Of a stretch of 64,000 nucleotides of DNA, positions 25,163 to 34,642 are shown piece after piece. Source of the DNA: Bacillus sp. EAC. Lineage in GTDB: Bacteria; Bacillota; Bacilli; Bacillales; Bacillaceae_G. The notes below the pieces were generated by a model. It ran no database searches. It worked only from the letters and a program-made list of their open reading frames with translations, and was not told the origin of the DNA. The stretch covers positions 159,665-223,664 of the forward strand of contig NZ_NCSY01000009.1 of assembly GCF_002156875.1 (NCBI RefSeq), in the 5' to 3' direction. The number at the start of each line of letters is the position of its first letter. Positions within the stretch are counted from its first letter, which is position 1. The position numbers and the translations under genes are program-made.

Positions 25163-25981
25163 ATGAATAAAGAAAAAATTGAAAAAGCAGGTTCATTTAT
25201 TAAGGAAAAGATAAAAACTCAACCGAAGATTGGTTTAATTCTTGGTTCAGGTTTAGGAGTTTTAGTTGATGAAATCGAAAATCAAGTTAAAATTCCATAT
25301 CATACGATTCCCGAATTTGCTACTTCAACGGTTGAAGGTCATGAAGGTCAGCTTGTATTTGGTGACATAAATGGTGTAAGCGTTGTAGCTATGCAAGGAA
25401 GAACACATTTCTACGAAGGATATGGAATGGAAAAAGTTACTTTTCCGGTTCGTGTCATGAAGGAATTAGGCGTTGAAATTTTAATTGTTACAAATGCAGC
25501 TGGTGGCGTGAATACTTCATTTGAACCAGGTGATTTAATGTTAATTACTGATCATATAAACTTTACAGGAACTAGCCCATTAATTGGTCCAAATAATCCT
25601 GAGTTAGGCGTACGCTTCGTTGACATGTCGTATCCTTATGATCGTGAGTTACAAGAAGTTGCAAGAAGCGCTGCGAAAGAGGTAGATGTTAAACTTCAAG
25701 AAGGCGTATACGTTGCAGTTACAGGACCTTCATACGAAACTCCAGCTGAGATCCGTATGTTTAGAACATTAGGAGCTGATGCTGTTGGTATGTCAACTGT
25801 TTCTGAAGTTATTGTCGCACGTCATGCGGAATTAAAAGTATTAGGTATTTCATGTGTTTCTAATATGGCAGCGGGTATATTAGATCAGCCATTAGATCAC
25901 GAAGAAGTAATTGAAACAACTCAACGAGTTCGAACACAATTTTTATCATTAGTTAAAGAAATTGTGCGTAAATTAGGATAA
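25163..25981 (+). CDS. punA: Purine-nucleoside phosphorylase (trimeric type)
   Basis: A 272-residue PNP of the trimeric class that phosphorolyses guanosine, inosine and deoxy forms. Motifs: LGSGLGVL (phosphate binding), MQGRTHFYEGY, TNAAGGVN, and the purine-binding YETPAEIRM. It lies 14 nt after deoB and is followed by a stem-loop before pdp. The same gene is named pupG in B. subtilis. Confidence 0.96.
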   Translation: MNKEKIEKAGSFIKEKIKTQPKIGLILGSGLGVLVDEIENQVKIPYHTIPEFATSTVEGHEGQLVFGDINGVSVVAMQGRTHFYEGYGMEKVTFPVRVMKELGVEILIVTNAAGGVNTSFEPGDLMLITDHINFTGTSPLIGPNNPELGVRFVDMSYPYDRELQEVARSAAKEVDVKLQEGVYVAVTGPSYETPAEIRMFRTLGADAVGMSTVSEVIVARHAELKVLGISCVSNMAAGILDQPLDHEEVIETTQRVRTQFLSLVKEIVRKLG

Positions 25982-25993
25982 TCATTGAAAATG

Positions 25994-26025
25994 AAAAGAC
26001 TTCTGCGTGCTGTAGAAGTCCCTTT
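25994..26025 (+). terminator. Stem-loop between punA and pdp
   Basis: GACTTCT and AGAAGTC around a 9-nt loop, followed by CCCTTTTCGTTC; a weak or partial terminator. Confidence 0.5.
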
Positions 26026-26082
26026 TCGTTCTTAACTTAAAATACAATTAGAATAGACAGAACAGATAGGAGAAATACAATT

Positions 26083-27390
26083 ATGAGAATGGTAGATTTA
26101 ATCGAAAAAAAACGCGATGGAAAAACATTAACGACAGAAGAAGTTAACTTTGTTGTCAATGGATTTACGGATGGTAGTGTTCCTGATTATCAAATGAGTG
26201 CCTTTGCAATGGCAGTATTTTTAAAAGGGATGACAGAAAAAGAATATAGTGATTTAACAATGGCAATGGTTCACTCTGGAGATACGATCGATCTTTCAAA
26301 CATTGAAGGGATTAAAGTAGATAAACATTCAACGGGTGGAGTAGGTGATACAACTACACTAGTATTAGGTCCACTAGTTGCTTCTTTAGATATTCCAGTT
26401 GCAAAAATGAGTGGAAGAGGGTTAGGTCACACTGGAGGAACAATTGATAAATTAGAAGCTGTTGCAGGTTTTCATGTTGAACTAACTGAAGAAGAGTTTA
26501 TGAAACAGGTTAACGATATTAAATTAGCGGTAATTGGTCAAACTGGTGATTTAACTCCAGCGGATAAAAAACTTTATGCATTACGTGATGTAACTGCGAC
26601 TGTAAATTCAATTCCACTAATCTCTAGTTCAATTATGAGTAAAAAAATAGCAGCTGGTGCAGATGCAATCGTATTAGATGTTAAAACTGGTGCGGGTGCA
26701 TTCATGAAAGATATTGATGATGCTCGTGATTTAGCAAGAGCGATGGTTAAGATCGGGAATAATGTTGGAAGACAAACAGTAGCTGTTATTTCTGACATGA
26801 GCCAACCACTTGGTCTTGCAATTGGTAATGCATTAGAAGTAAAAGAAGCGATTGACACATTAAAAGGTGAAGGTCCTAAAGATTTAGAAGAATTATGTTT
26901 AGTTTTAGGCAGTCAAATGGTTGTATTAGCTAAAAAAGCTGCTACTTTAGAAGAAGCTAGAGCGAAACTTCTTGAAAATATGAAAAATGGTAAAGCGTTA
27001 GAAGTATTTAAAGCATTTTTAGTTGCACAAGGTGGAGACGGTTCAGTTGTCGATGATCCTTCAAAATTACCACAAGCTAAATATGTTCAAGAAGTAGTTG
27101 CAAAACAAGACGGTTATGTTTCACAAATCGTAGCAGATGCTGTTGGAACTGCTGCAATGAAATTAGGTGCAGGAAGAGCTACAAAAGAATCTGTCATTGA
27201 TTTAGCAGTTGGACTTATGCTTAACAAAAAAGTCGGCGATGCAGTTAAGAAAGGTGAGTCTTTAGTAACTGTTTATTCAAATACTGAAGATATTACTGAA
27301 GTTGAAAAAGATTTATTAGAAAACATTCTTATTTCAACTGAAAAAGTAGAAGAACCTACATTAGTATATGATTTAATTATGGAAGCATAA
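26083..27390 (+). CDS. pdp: Pyrimidine-nucleoside phosphorylase
   Basis: A 435-residue thymidine/pyrimidine phosphorylase family protein. The signature region [18 protein letters not shown] and the phosphate site [14 protein letters not shown] are present. It releases the base from uridine and (deoxy)thymidine, giving the sugar phosphate that DeoB uses. In B. subtilis pdp sits in a different operon (with deoC-nupC); here it follows punA, completing a local salvage set. TAGGAG lies 9 nt before the ATG. A strong terminator follows. Confidence 0.95.
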   Translation: MRMVDLIEKKRDGKTLTTEEVNFVVNGFTDGSVPDYQMSAFAMAVFLKGMTEKEYSDLTMAMVHSGDTIDLSNIEGIKVDKHSTGGVGDTTTLVLGPLVASLDIPVAKMSGRGLGHTGGTIDKLEAVAGFHVELTEEEFMKQVNDIKLAVIGQTGDLTPADKKLYALRDVTATVNSIPLISSSIMSKKIAAGADAIVLDVKTGAGAFMKDIDDARDLARAMVKIGNNVGRQTVAVISDMSQPLGLAIGNALEVKEAIDTLKGEGPKDLEELCLVLGSQMVVLAKKAATLEEARAKLLENMKNGKALEVFKAFLVAQGGDGSVVDDPSKLPQAKYVQEVVAKQDGYVSQIVADAVGTAAMKLGAGRATKESVIDLAVGLMLNKKVGDAVKKGESLVTVYSNTEDITEVEKDLLENILISTEKVEEPTLVYDLIMEA

Positions 27391-27401
27391 GAAACTTTAA
27401 G

Positions 27402-27437
27402 GCTGTTCTCAAATCATTTTGAGAACAGCTTTTTTTA
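27402..27437 (+). terminator. Terminator of the deoB-punA-pdp region
   Basis: GCTGTTCTCAAA and TTTGAGAACAGC: perfect 12-bp stem, 4-nt loop, T7. Confidence 0.93.
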
Positions 27438-27496
27438 GATTTTATTCTAAAAGGTTGATCGTTGGTTTTAATAAGGCAAAAACGGTATAAGTAGAT

Positions 27497-27612
27497 GATG
27501 AACGGATATACCAGACTCCTGTGGGAGTAGTAGGACAGGTGAGAGCGAGGCAGGCGAGGAGACCCATCGCACGCCTCGCAGAAAGCGCGCATCCTGAAGT
27601 GGGAATCGACGA
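27497..27612 (+). repeat. GC-rich dispersed repeat, copy 4 (diverged short form)
   Basis: Shares CAGACTCCTGTGGGAGTAGT, GGACAGGTGAGA, GGCAGGCGAGGAG and GCGCATCCTGAAGTGGGAAT with the other copies, and includes an inner GC-rich pair GCGAGGC/GCCTCGC. No protein is encoded. It lies between the pdp terminator and the permease gene. Confidence 0.75.
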
Positions 27613-27704
27613 ATTACTTTTTTAAAGCAACAAAGTTTACTAAAACAGCCTTTTTTAACTATGGACTAGAAATACAAATTGAATAGTTCATAAAAAAATT
27701 CTGT

Positions 27705-27733
27705 TTAACTATTTGACGATATCTAGTATAATG
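27705..27733 (+). promoter_or_regulatory. Promoter of the purine permease gene
   Basis: TTTAAC, a 17-nt spacer and TATAAT (about 27727-27732). The 58 nt between it and the start are G-rich but do not form a purine riboswitch that I can recognise. Confidence 0.5.
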
Positions 27734-27790
27734 TTTAACGTGCCTAAGTGCATGGGTGGGCGAGGGAGACAGTATAAGAGAGGAATTTAC

Positions 27791-29089
27791 TTGAAAAATC
27801 TTTTAAACAAACAATTTAATCTTGAAGGAAGCGGTACAACTATTAAAACGGAGGTCATTGCAGGTGTAGTTTCATTTTTAACACTTGTCTATATTCTTTC
27901 TGTTAACAGTACAATTTTACATGATGCAGGAATACCGTTCCAAGGTGCTATGATTGCAACCATTCTTTCAGCCTTTTTTGGAAGTGTAATGATCGGAGTA
28001 TGGAGCAATTCACCTTTAGTGCTAGTGCCAGGTATGGGGATTAATGCATTATTTACGTACACAATGGTTGGAGAAATGGGAATGAGTTGGAAGGAAGCAC
28101 TTGCGGTTGTATTTGTGAGTGGAATCTTATTATCCATTTTATCGTTTACAAAACTTATTAAGAAATTAACAACTGCAATTCCATTATCGTTAAAAAGTGC
28201 AATTACAGTAGGAATTGGTTTTTTCTTAACATTTATTGGCCTTCAAGCTGGTGGGATTGTCGTGAAAAATGAGGATACGTTCGTATCTATTGCGAATTTT
28301 TCAAATCCTGATGTTTTAGCGACAGTAATAACTCTTGGTATAGCGATTTACTTATTTATTAAAAATGTTCCAGCTAATTTTTTAATTACAGTTGTAGTAG
28401 GAACAATCATTTCATTTATCTTACATGGTGGAATTGAAAAAGCACATGAAACTACGAAAATCACTTTGCATTCTGCTACTGAAGTTGTAGGACAACTGAC
28501 CTTTACAAGCATGATGAGTTTTTCATTTTGGATTGCCGTATTTTCTCTAACGATGGTTATCCTTTTTGAATCAATCGGAATTATTCATGGGCAACTTGGA
28601 ATGATTAATCAAGAAGAAAAGCAACAAAAGGTAATTCAAGGAACTGCATTTGGTATTCTACTATCAGGATTATTTGGAACGAGTCCAACAGTTATTGCAG
28701 TTGAAGGAAGTGCTGGAATTAGTTCCGGTGGAAGAACTGGATTAACTTCTGTTGTAACAGGATTTTTATTTCTAGGATGTCTTTTATTTATGCCGCTAAT
28801 TGCTTATATTCCGACATCCGCAATTGCGCCGATTTTAATTATTATTGGTTCATTAATGGTCAAACACATTACAGATATTCAATTGGATGATCCTACTGAG
28901 GCGATACCAGCCTTTTTAATATTAGCATTCATTCCATTAACATATAGTATTATTGACGGAATCGCATTTGGTTTTATTGCTTATCCATTAGTTAAAATGG
29001 CCGCAGGTAAAAAGACTGAGATTACACCATATATGGTTGCGATTTCTGCATTGTTCTTTGTACGATTTGCATTGAATTTAATTGCTTAA
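27791..29089 (+). CDS. AzgA-type guanine/hypoxanthine permease
   Basis: A 432-residue membrane protein with 12-14 hydrophobic segments of the AzgA (PbuG/PbuO) branch of purine transporters. Typical blocks are EVIAGVVSFLTLVYILSVN in span 1, VPGMGINALFTY and GTSPTVIAVEGSAGISSGGR. It should import purine bases by proton symport, which fits the nucleoside-salvage genes upstream. The TTG at 27791 with AGAGGA 6-7 nt upstream is chosen; earlier in-frame codons read through G-rich leader sequence and look non-coding. Confidence 0.9.
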   Translation: MKNLLNKQFNLEGSGTTIKTEVIAGVVSFLTLVYILSVNSTILHDAGIPFQGAMIATILSAFFGSVMIGVWSNSPLVLVPGMGINALFTYTMVGEMGMSWKEALAVVFVSGILLSILSFTKLIKKLTTAIPLSLKSAITVGIGFFLTFIGLQAGGIVVKNEDTFVSIANFSNPDVLATVITLGIAIYLFIKNVPANFLITVVVGTIISFILHGGIEKAHETTKITLHSATEVVGQLTFTSMMSFSFWIAVFSLTMVILFESIGIIHGQLGMINQEEKQQKVIQGTAFGILLSGLFGTSPTVIAVEGSAGISSGGRTGLTSVVTGFLFLGCLLFMPLIAYIPTSAIAPILIIIGSLMVKHITDIQLDDPTEAIPAFLILAFIPLTYSIIDGIAFGFIAYPLVKMAAGKKTEITPYMVAISALFFVRFALNLIA

Positions 29090-29094
29090 TAAGA

Positions 29095-29132
29095 AAAGCG
29101 CTATTTCTCTTTTTTGAGAAATAGCGCTTTTT
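29095..29132. terminator. Bidirectional terminator between permease and ABC genes
   Basis: AAAGCGCTATTTCTC, T6, GAGAAATAGCGCTTT: perfect 15-bp stem with T tail, between convergent stops. Confidence 0.93.
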
Positions 29133-29141
29133 AATTGGAAT

Positions 29142-30143
29142 TTATTCAAAAAACTTATTTAAACGTTTATAGAAATAATATCCCGCAATTGTACCAATGA
29201 CTAAACCAATAATGTAAATGATCGGATTGGTTCCATTTGCAATTGTAGAAGTTAATAAAGCTATTAGTGTAGCAGATAGATAGACAAATAATATGTTTAC
29301 AAAAATACCAAATTTTTTATAAACAAATAGTTTTCCATTGTTCGCATTAGCATTTCGGCTATAGCAGAATAAGCCAATAGCAAGGAATATGATTAAATAA
29401 ATGACGATTACTAGTAAATTACCGTAATCCAACGAAGGATAGTTAACAACTTTTTGAGCAAAGTCTTTTGAAATTGATAGCGGACCAGCTTGATAAGGAA
29501 TTGACCACTCAGTAATTCTTTTTTCAAAGGTATTATAAGACAACTCGAAATTGAATATTCCCTTTAAATTTGAGTACACACTAAAATAGATAAGAATTGG
29601 TGAGAAAATCGTGAAAATTGTAAACAATGTTTGTGAAAAATAATGACCTGTAATTGTGCCAATCGTTAGTCCAATCGTGAAAAAGGCAATCGTAAATAAC
29701 GTTAAAGTAATAAAAATAGGTGCAAATCCAGATGCATCTATATATTTATGAAGAATTGTAGAGTAATGAATGATTAATGTTAAAACAAGTAAACCTAATG
29801 TTGAGATCAAAATATGAACGATTCCGAAAAACCATTTTGAAAGATATAGCTGCTTTGGCGTATACGGGAGTGAAAACTGAAAATCGATTCCACCAGTATT
29901 TCGCTCAATTCCGATTAATAATATACTTAAAATGATGACTAAAATAGGTGAGATAAATGCTAGCATACTAAAGTCCGAAATATATAAATACGGATTTTCT
30001 GAATGTGTCAGTAAAGCATTATTAATATCTTCCGAATTATTGTAATAGCTAAAAGGAACAATGATAAAATACACAAGATATAATAGGATAAGTGCAAGTC
30101 TAGATTGTTTAGAATGTTTCAGCCATAAGGCTCTACTAAACAT
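29142..30143 (-). CDS. ABC transporter permease (ytr-type operon)
   Basis: A 333-residue protein with about six to seven membrane spans, opening MFSRALWLKHSKQSR, as in ABC-2-type permeases of Ytr-like operons. It probably pairs with the ATPase encoded just upstream, which it overlaps by 8 nt. In B. subtilis the YtrA-regulated transporter responds to cell-wall-active antibiotics; the substrate here is unknown. GGAGGGG stands 7-8 nt before the chosen ATG at 30143. Confidence 0.8.
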   Translation of the reverse strand: MFSRALWLKHSKQSRLALILLYLVYFIIVPFSYYNNSEDINNALLTHSENPYLYISDFSMLAFISPILVIILSILLIGIERNTGGIDFQFSLPYTPKQLYLSKWFFGIVHILISTLGLLVLTLIIHYSTILHKYIDASGFAPIFITLTLFTIAFFTIGLTIGTITGHYFSQTLFTIFTIFSPILIYFSVYSNLKGIFNFELSYNTFEKRITEWSIPYQAGPLSISKDFAQKVVNYPSLDYGNLLVIVIYLIIFLAIGLFCYSRNANANNGKLFVYKKFGIFVNILFVYLSATLIALLTSTIANGTNPIIYIIGLVIGTIAGYYFYKRLNKFFE

Positions 30144-31014
30144 ATAAATCCCCTCCATCTTTAATGAAAAATAAATCCTCTAATGTTAATGGAAGTTCCT
30201 CAAGAAGAAGTGGATTTTCATTTTCAAATCGTTTCATAAATTCTGTTTTATTTCCATTTACGATAATAATTGCAACTTTTCCAGTTTTGGAGAAAACGGA
30301 AATCGATGGATCGTCTTCTATTACTTTTGGTAAGCCATTTTCAAAAGCCACCTGGATTTTATAATATTGTTGAGTACTCTCTTCCATTGTCGATACAGCA
30401 TCGATTGTACCATCTTTAATAAATAAATAATGATCAATTATTTTTTCTAGTTCAGCCAAATGGTGAGAAGATATTAGCACTCCAACTGAATTAGTACTAG
30501 CATATTCAATAATTAATTGTAAAACTGTGCGCTTTACTACAGGATCTAAACCATTAGTTGGTTCATCTAAAATGACATAATTTGCACCAGTTGAAAAAGT
30601 TAAAAGTAAATATAAAAGTGTTTTCATACCTTTTGAATATTTTCGCAATGAACCATGGGGCAGTTTATATTTTGTAAGTGCATCAATAAATTGATCTTTA
30701 TTAAAACTTGGGTAAGCATTTTCGTAGATGGTAATAAGTTCTTTTACATTAAATTGTTTTATAAAGCTTGTTGTATCACTCATATAAGCAATTTGTGTTC
30801 TTAATGAAGGTTCACGACTGATATCCTTCTCATCGATTTGAATAGAGCCTTCATCTGGTGAAAGGATACCCGCAATTGTACGTAGTAATGTTGTTTTTCC
30901 TGCACCATTTCTACCAATTAGACCAGTAATCGTGCCCTTATTAATTTCGAAGGATAAGTTTTTAATTACCTCATTATCATCAAGTTTTTTACTTAATTGA
31001 TGAATTTTTAGCAT
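30136..31014 (-). CDS. ABC transporter ATP-binding protein
   Basis: A 292-residue ABC ATPase with Walker A GRNGAGKTT (about residue 38), the signature region LRKYSKGMK, Walker B YVILDEPTNGLDP and the switch His in SSHHLAELE. A C-terminal extension of about 75 residues follows the nucleotide-binding domain. It is the middle gene of gntR-ATPase-permease. The ATG at 31014 has AAAGGAG 9 nt upstream; the stop of the GntR gene lies next to this start. Confidence 0.92.
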   Translation of the reverse strand: MLKIHQLSKKLDDNEVIKNLSFEINKGTITGLIGRNGAGKTTLLRTIAGILSPDEGSIQIDEKDISREPSLRTQIAYMSDTTSFIKQFNVKELITIYENAYPSFNKDQFIDALTKYKLPHGSLRKYSKGMKTLLYLLLTFSTGANYVILDEPTNGLDPVVKRTVLQLIIEYASTNSVGVLISSHHLAELEKIIDHYLFIKDGTIDAVSTMEESTQQYYKIQVAFENGLPKVIEDDPSISVFSKTGKVAIIIVNGNKTEFMKRFENENPLLLEELPLTLEDLFFIKDGGDLYV

Positions 31015-31015
31015 A

Positions 31016-31399
31016 TTATTCAACTCCTTTATTTGAATAAAATTGTTTAACCCAATTGATAATTTCTTCTTCCTCAATACCATCCATTACGCTTTCAATT
31101 AATAAAGTCGTAAACTTACTTTTATATTTTGAAAGGGTTGTATCTGAAACAACTTCTTTTTTTAGACCAATAACAAATGTTCCTTTTCCCCGAACAGTTT
31201 CAATGATGCCAGCTCGCTCAAGTTCTTGATAAGCTCTACTAACTGTATTTGGATTTATGACTAAATTCGTTGCTAGTTCTCTTACCGAAGGAAGTTTATC
31301 TCCTTCTACTAAAATATTTCTGATCATCTGTTCTTTAATCTGAAAGACAATTTGCTCCCATAAGGGTAATTGGCTTCTTTGGTCTAAGATAATAATCAA
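31016..31399 (-). CDS. GntR-family regulator (YtrA subfamily)
   Basis: A 127-residue regulator consisting of the GntR winged helix (about residues 10-78, with GDKLPSVRELATNLVINPNT and GKGTFV) and only a short C-terminal part, which defines the YtrA subfamily. These proteins repress ABC-transporter operons in which they are the first gene. A long imperfect palindrome, 16-bp arms with 9-nt spacer, lies at 31421-31461 directly upstream and should be its operator. Confidence 0.92.
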   Translation of the reverse strand: MIIILDQRSQLPLWEQIVFQIKEQMIRNILVEGDKLPSVRELATNLVINPNTVSRAYQELERAGIIETVRGKGTFVIGLKKEVVSDTTLSKYKSKFTTLLIESVMDGIEEEEIINWVKQFYSNKGVE

Positions 31400-31420
31400 A
31401 TTATCACCACCTTTAAGTGT

Positions 31421-31461
31421 GTGTATTAAGTGTACCGAGTGTATTGGTACGATTAATACAC
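31421..31461. promoter_or_regulatory. YtrA-type operator of the GntR-ABC operon
   Basis: GTGTATTAAGTGTACC (31421-31436) and GGTACGATTAATACAC (31446-31461) are inverted repeats with 14 of 16 positions paired. Located 22-62 nt before the gntR start. Confidence 0.75.
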
Positions 31462-31584
31462 TTTATTTATATCATATGCATTTAATTTAGTAAATAGTTC
31501 CATTCATTCTAATATTTTCTACAGTGTTTGATTAAACTACTTATATTTGGAAAAAATATGTATGAATAGAATGGAGGGTTAAGA

Positions 31585-32748
31585 ATGAAAAAGGTAGTTT
31601 TAACACTTTTAAGTAGTGTAATGGTTTTTTCATTATCGTTATCAAGCGTAAATGCCAAAGAAACAAGAGCTGTTGATGTAAATTTAGCTAAAAATGCATT
31701 ATCTTCTGTTATTATCGAACAAGATACTGGCGAAGTTTTATACGAAAAAGATGCAAGAAAAGAGCTTCCACCAGCAAGTATGACGAAGATTATGACGATG
31801 CTCATTATTATGGAAGAAATTAATAAAGGGAAACTAAAGCTTGATGATAAAGTAATGACAAGTGAACATGCTGCCTCAATGGGAGGTTCACAAATCTTCT
31901 TAGAGCCAGGCGAAGAAATGACTGTAAATGAAATGCTAAAAGGTATAGCAATTGCTTCCGGAAATGATGCTTCTGTTGCGATGGCAGAAAAAATTGCAGG
32001 TACAGAAGAAGCTTTTGTTGGTTTGATGAATAAAGAAGCAAAAAAACTTGGATTAAAAAATACACATTTTAAAAATCCAACTGGTTTACCAGCTGAGGGT
32101 CATTATTCATCCGCTTACGACATGGCAGTTATGGGACGAGAATTATTGAAATATCCATTAATTACGAAGTATACGGGTACGTATGAAGATTATTTAAGAC
32201 AAGATACTGATAAACAATTTTGGTTAGTAAACACAAATAAATTAGTTCGTTTTTATCCTGGAGCAGACGGACTAAAAACTGGTTTTACGGCTGAAGCAAA
32301 ATATTGTTTAACTGCAACTGCGAAGAAAAATAACATGAGGGTAGTAAGTGTTATTATGGGAGCACCAACTTCAAAGGAACGAAATGCACAAATGTCTAAA
32401 TTATTAGATTATGCATTTAATCAATATCAAGTAAAACAGCTAATTAAACAAGGTGAAAATGTAGATCGATTAACGATTAGCAAAGGGAAATCGAAAAAGG
32501 TCACGGTTGTCACAAAATCTCCTGTTTCCGTTGTGACTCATAAGGGTGAGGCATTAAATAAAATTACGAAAAGTGTTAAATTGAATAAAAATATCCAAGC
32601 GCCTATTCAAAAAGGACAGGTGGTTGGTAAATTAGTTTTGAAACAAGGTAATCGAGTTCTATCAACAACTGAACTAGTCACAAAGAATTCTGTAAGTAAA
32701 GCGAAATGGTATGATTTATTTAGACGAACTGTTGGTGGATTTAATTAA
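31585..32748 (+). CDS. dacF: D-alanyl-D-alanine carboxypeptidase DacF
   Basis: A 387-residue low-molecular-weight penicillin-binding protein. Signal peptide about residues 1-24 (cleavage after VNA); active-site motifs Ser65-x-x-Lys68 (SMTK), SGN at 125-127 and KTG in GLKTGFT; C-terminal PBP5-type beta domain. It trims peptide stems of spore peptidoglycan from the forespore side. Order dacF-spoIIAA-spoIIAB-sigF is conserved. GGAGGG lies 6 nt before the ATG. A CATTCTA (31505-31511) upstream matches a SigF/SigG -10, but I could not pair it with a -35. Confidence 0.95.
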   Translation: MKKVVLTLLSSVMVFSLSLSSVNAKETRAVDVNLAKNALSSVIIEQDTGEVLYEKDARKELPPASMTKIMTMLIIMEEINKGKLKLDDKVMTSEHAASMGGSQIFLEPGEEMTVNEMLKGIAIASGNDASVAMAEKIAGTEEAFVGLMNKEAKKLGLKNTHFKNPTGLPAEGHYSSAYDMAVMGRELLKYPLITKYTGTYEDYLRQDTDKQFWLVNTNKLVRFYPGADGLKTGFTAEAKYCLTATAKKNNMRVVSVIMGAPTSKERNAQMSKLLDYAFNQYQVKQLIKQGENVDRLTISKGKSKKVTVVTKSPVSVVTHKGEALNKITKSVKLNKNIQAPIQKGQVVGKLVLKQGNRVLSTTELVTKNSVSKAKWYDLFRRTVGGFN

Positions 32749-32815
32749 AATTGCCTCCACTGATTCAAATATTACGTAAAGTTTTGACGTATTTACACTA
32801 GTTTTGTCAGCTTGA

Positions 32816-32843
32816 AGGAATTTGTAATGGAGATAACGAAACA
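32816..32843 (+). promoter_or_regulatory. Candidate SigH promoter of spoIIA
   Basis: AGGAATTT (32816-32823) fits the SigH -35; GAAACA (32838-32843) is a weak -10. spoIIA is SigH and Spo0A dependent in B. subtilis. Confidence 0.4.
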
Positions 32844-32877
32844 ATCAATAACCGTCAGAATAAGGAGGTTATTGATA

Positions 32878-33228
32878 GTGAGTCTTTCGATTGAACTTGA
32901 AGTGAAAAATGCGATCCTTTGTGTACGACTTGATGGTGAACTTGATCATCACACTGCTGAAGATTTACGTTTACAAGTCAATGAGGTATTAGAGTCGCAA
33001 CCAATTAAACATATTTTATTGAATCTTGAACATTTAACATTTATGGACAGTTCTGGTTTAGGTGTAATTTTAGGAAGATATAAAGTAATTCGTAATTTAG
33101 GGGGAGAAATGGTCGTGTGCTCTATTTCTCCATCAATAAAGCGATTATTTGATATGTCTGGTTTATTTAAAATTGTACATTTAGCTGATGATGAGTCGAA
33201 TGGGCTTAATGTTTTGGGGGTGGCATAA
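32878..33228 (+). CDS. spoIIAA: Anti-sigma-F factor antagonist
   Basis: A 116-residue STAS-domain protein. Ser58 in [15 protein letters not shown] is the residue phosphorylated by SpoIIAB; the dephosphorylated form frees SigF in the forespore. The GTG at 32878 preceded by AAGGAGG (9 nt) is the start; the in-frame codons before it precede the ribosome-binding site. Length matches B. subtilis (117). The stop overlaps the spoIIAB ATG (TAATG), coupling translation. Confidence 0.96.
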   Translation: MSLSIELEVKNAILCVRLDGELDHHTAEDLRLQVNEVLESQPIKHILLNLEHLTFMDSSGLGVILGRYKVIRNLGGEMVVCSISPSIKRLFDMSGLFKIVHLADDESNGLNVLGVA

Positions 33229-33668
33229 TGCGTAATGAAATGAACCTTCAGTTTTCAGCATTAAGTCAAAATGAATCATTTGCACGAGTAACTGTTGCTG
33301 CGTTTATTACACAGCTTGATCCAACATTAGATGAATTAACTGAAATTAAAACAGTTGTTTCAGAAGCTGTTACTAATGCAATTATCCACGGATATGAAAA
33401 TAATTCTTCAGGTATTGTTTATATTTCAGTAGTGCTTGAGGATCAAACAGTTACATTAACAATTAGGGATGAGGGCATTGGTATTGCTGATTTAGATGAA
33501 GCGATGCAGCCTCTTTATACATCTAAACCCGATTTAGAAAGATCAGGAATGGGCTTTACAATTATGGAGAACTTTATGGATCATTGTGAAGTCGTTTCAA
33601 CAGTAAATGTAGGTACAACAATTACAGTTAAAAAGTACTTATCAAATAGCAACGCTCTATGTAATTAA
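33228..33668 (+). CDS. spoIIAB: Anti-sigma F factor / serine kinase
   Basis: A 146-residue GHKL-fold kinase with the N box [11 protein letters not shown]1 box DEGIGI and G2 region SGMGFTIM. It binds and inhibits SigF and phosphorylates SpoIIAA. Starts within the spoIIAA stop codon and is followed 12 nt later by sigF. Confidence 0.96.
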   Translation: MRNEMNLQFSALSQNESFARVTVAAFITQLDPTLDELTEIKTVVSEAVTNAIIHGYENNSSGIVYISVVLEDQTVTLTIRDEGIGIADLDEAMQPLYTSKPDLERSGMGFTIMENFMDHCEVVSTVNVGTTITVKKYLSNSNALCN

Positions 33669-33680
33669 GGAGAATAGCCT

Positions 33681-34436
33681 ATGGACGTAGAAGTCAAGCA
33701 AGATCAACCCCGTGCGCAATTAAAGGATAGTGAATTAAAAGAGTTAATAAAGCGTAGTCAGGCTGGAGATCAAATGGCTAGGGACAGCATCGTCGGGCAC
33801 AACATGAGACTTGTTTGGTCAGTTGTTCAGCGCTTTATTAACCGTGGTTATGAACCAGATGATTTATTCCAAATTGGATGTATTGGATTACTAAAGTCAG
33901 TTGATAAATTCGATTTATCATATGATGTGCGTTTTTCAACTTATGCTGTTCCAATGATTATTGGTGAAATCCAACGATTTATTCGTGATGACGGTACTGT
34001 AAAGGTAAGTCGATCATTAAAAGAAACGAATAATAAAATTCGGAAAGCAAAAGAAGAATTAAGTAAAACGCTTGGAAGAATGCCTACCATTAATGAAATT
34101 GCTACACATATGGAAATTACGCCTGAAGATGTTGTACTTGCACAAGAAGCTAGTAGAGCGCCCTCGTCAATTCATGAAACAGTATACGAAAATGATGGGG
34201 ATCCAATTACATTATTAGATCAGATAGCGGACAATCATGAAACGAATTGGTTTGAAAAGTTTGCTTTAAAAGAAGCGATTAAACAACTCGATGATCGAGA
34301 GAGATTAATTGTCTATTTAAGGTATTACAAAGACCAAACTCAATCAGAAGTCGCTGAACGGTTAGGAATTTCACAAGTTCAAGTATCAAGGCTTGAGAAA
34401 AAAATTCTCCAACAAATGAAAGATAAAATTAAATAA
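33681..34436 (+). CDS. sigF: RNA polymerase sigma factor F
   Basis: A 251-residue sigma-70 family factor with region 2 (GHNMRLVWSVVQRF to YAVPMIIGEIQRFIRDDGT), region 3 (about 120-175) and region 4 (SEVAERLGISQVQVSRLEKK). First forespore-specific sigma, last gene of spoIIA. GGAGAATAGCCT precedes the ATG. Confidence 0.97.
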   Translation: MDVEVKQDQPRAQLKDSELKELIKRSQAGDQMARDSIVGHNMRLVWSVVQRFINRGYEPDDLFQIGCIGLLKSVDKFDLSYDVRFSTYAVPMIIGEIQRFIRDDGTVKVSRSLKETNNKIRKAKEELSKTLGRMPTINEIATHMEITPEDVVLAQEASRAPSSIHETVYENDGDPITLLDQIADNHETNWFEKFALKEAIKQLDDRERLIVYLRYYKDQTQSEVAERLGISQVQVSRLEKKILQQMKDKIK

Positions 34437-34443
34437 ATGTATG

Positions 34444-34500
34444 AAAAGCTAAAGGATAGTAGTGAAAACTGCAATCATTTAGCTTTTTTTATTTTTGGAT
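34444..34500 (+). terminator. Probable terminator after sigF
   Basis: AAAGCTAAA and TTTAGCTTT with a long loop, followed by T7. B. subtilis has read-through from sigF into spoVA, which a loose structure like this may allow. Confidence 0.6.
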
Positions 34501-34642
34501 GGCTTTTTAAACTAGTTGTTTTAGTCTTCTCGCACAAAATGCCTCAATCATTACTCTATTAACGATCAACTTTAACAATAACTTATCAATTTTTTGTGAC
34601 AATTTTAATTTTTGAATTGTGTTAAGTTGTTTCGACTTGTTA

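Noticed and set aside
27377-27592. 71-codon open frame on the minus strand
   Set aside because: It overlaps the pdp terminator and repeat copy 4.
27613-27790. Possible purine riboswitch before the AzgA-type permease gene
   Set aside because: The conserved three-way-junction segments of purine aptamers are absent; only a promoter and a G-rich leader are seen.
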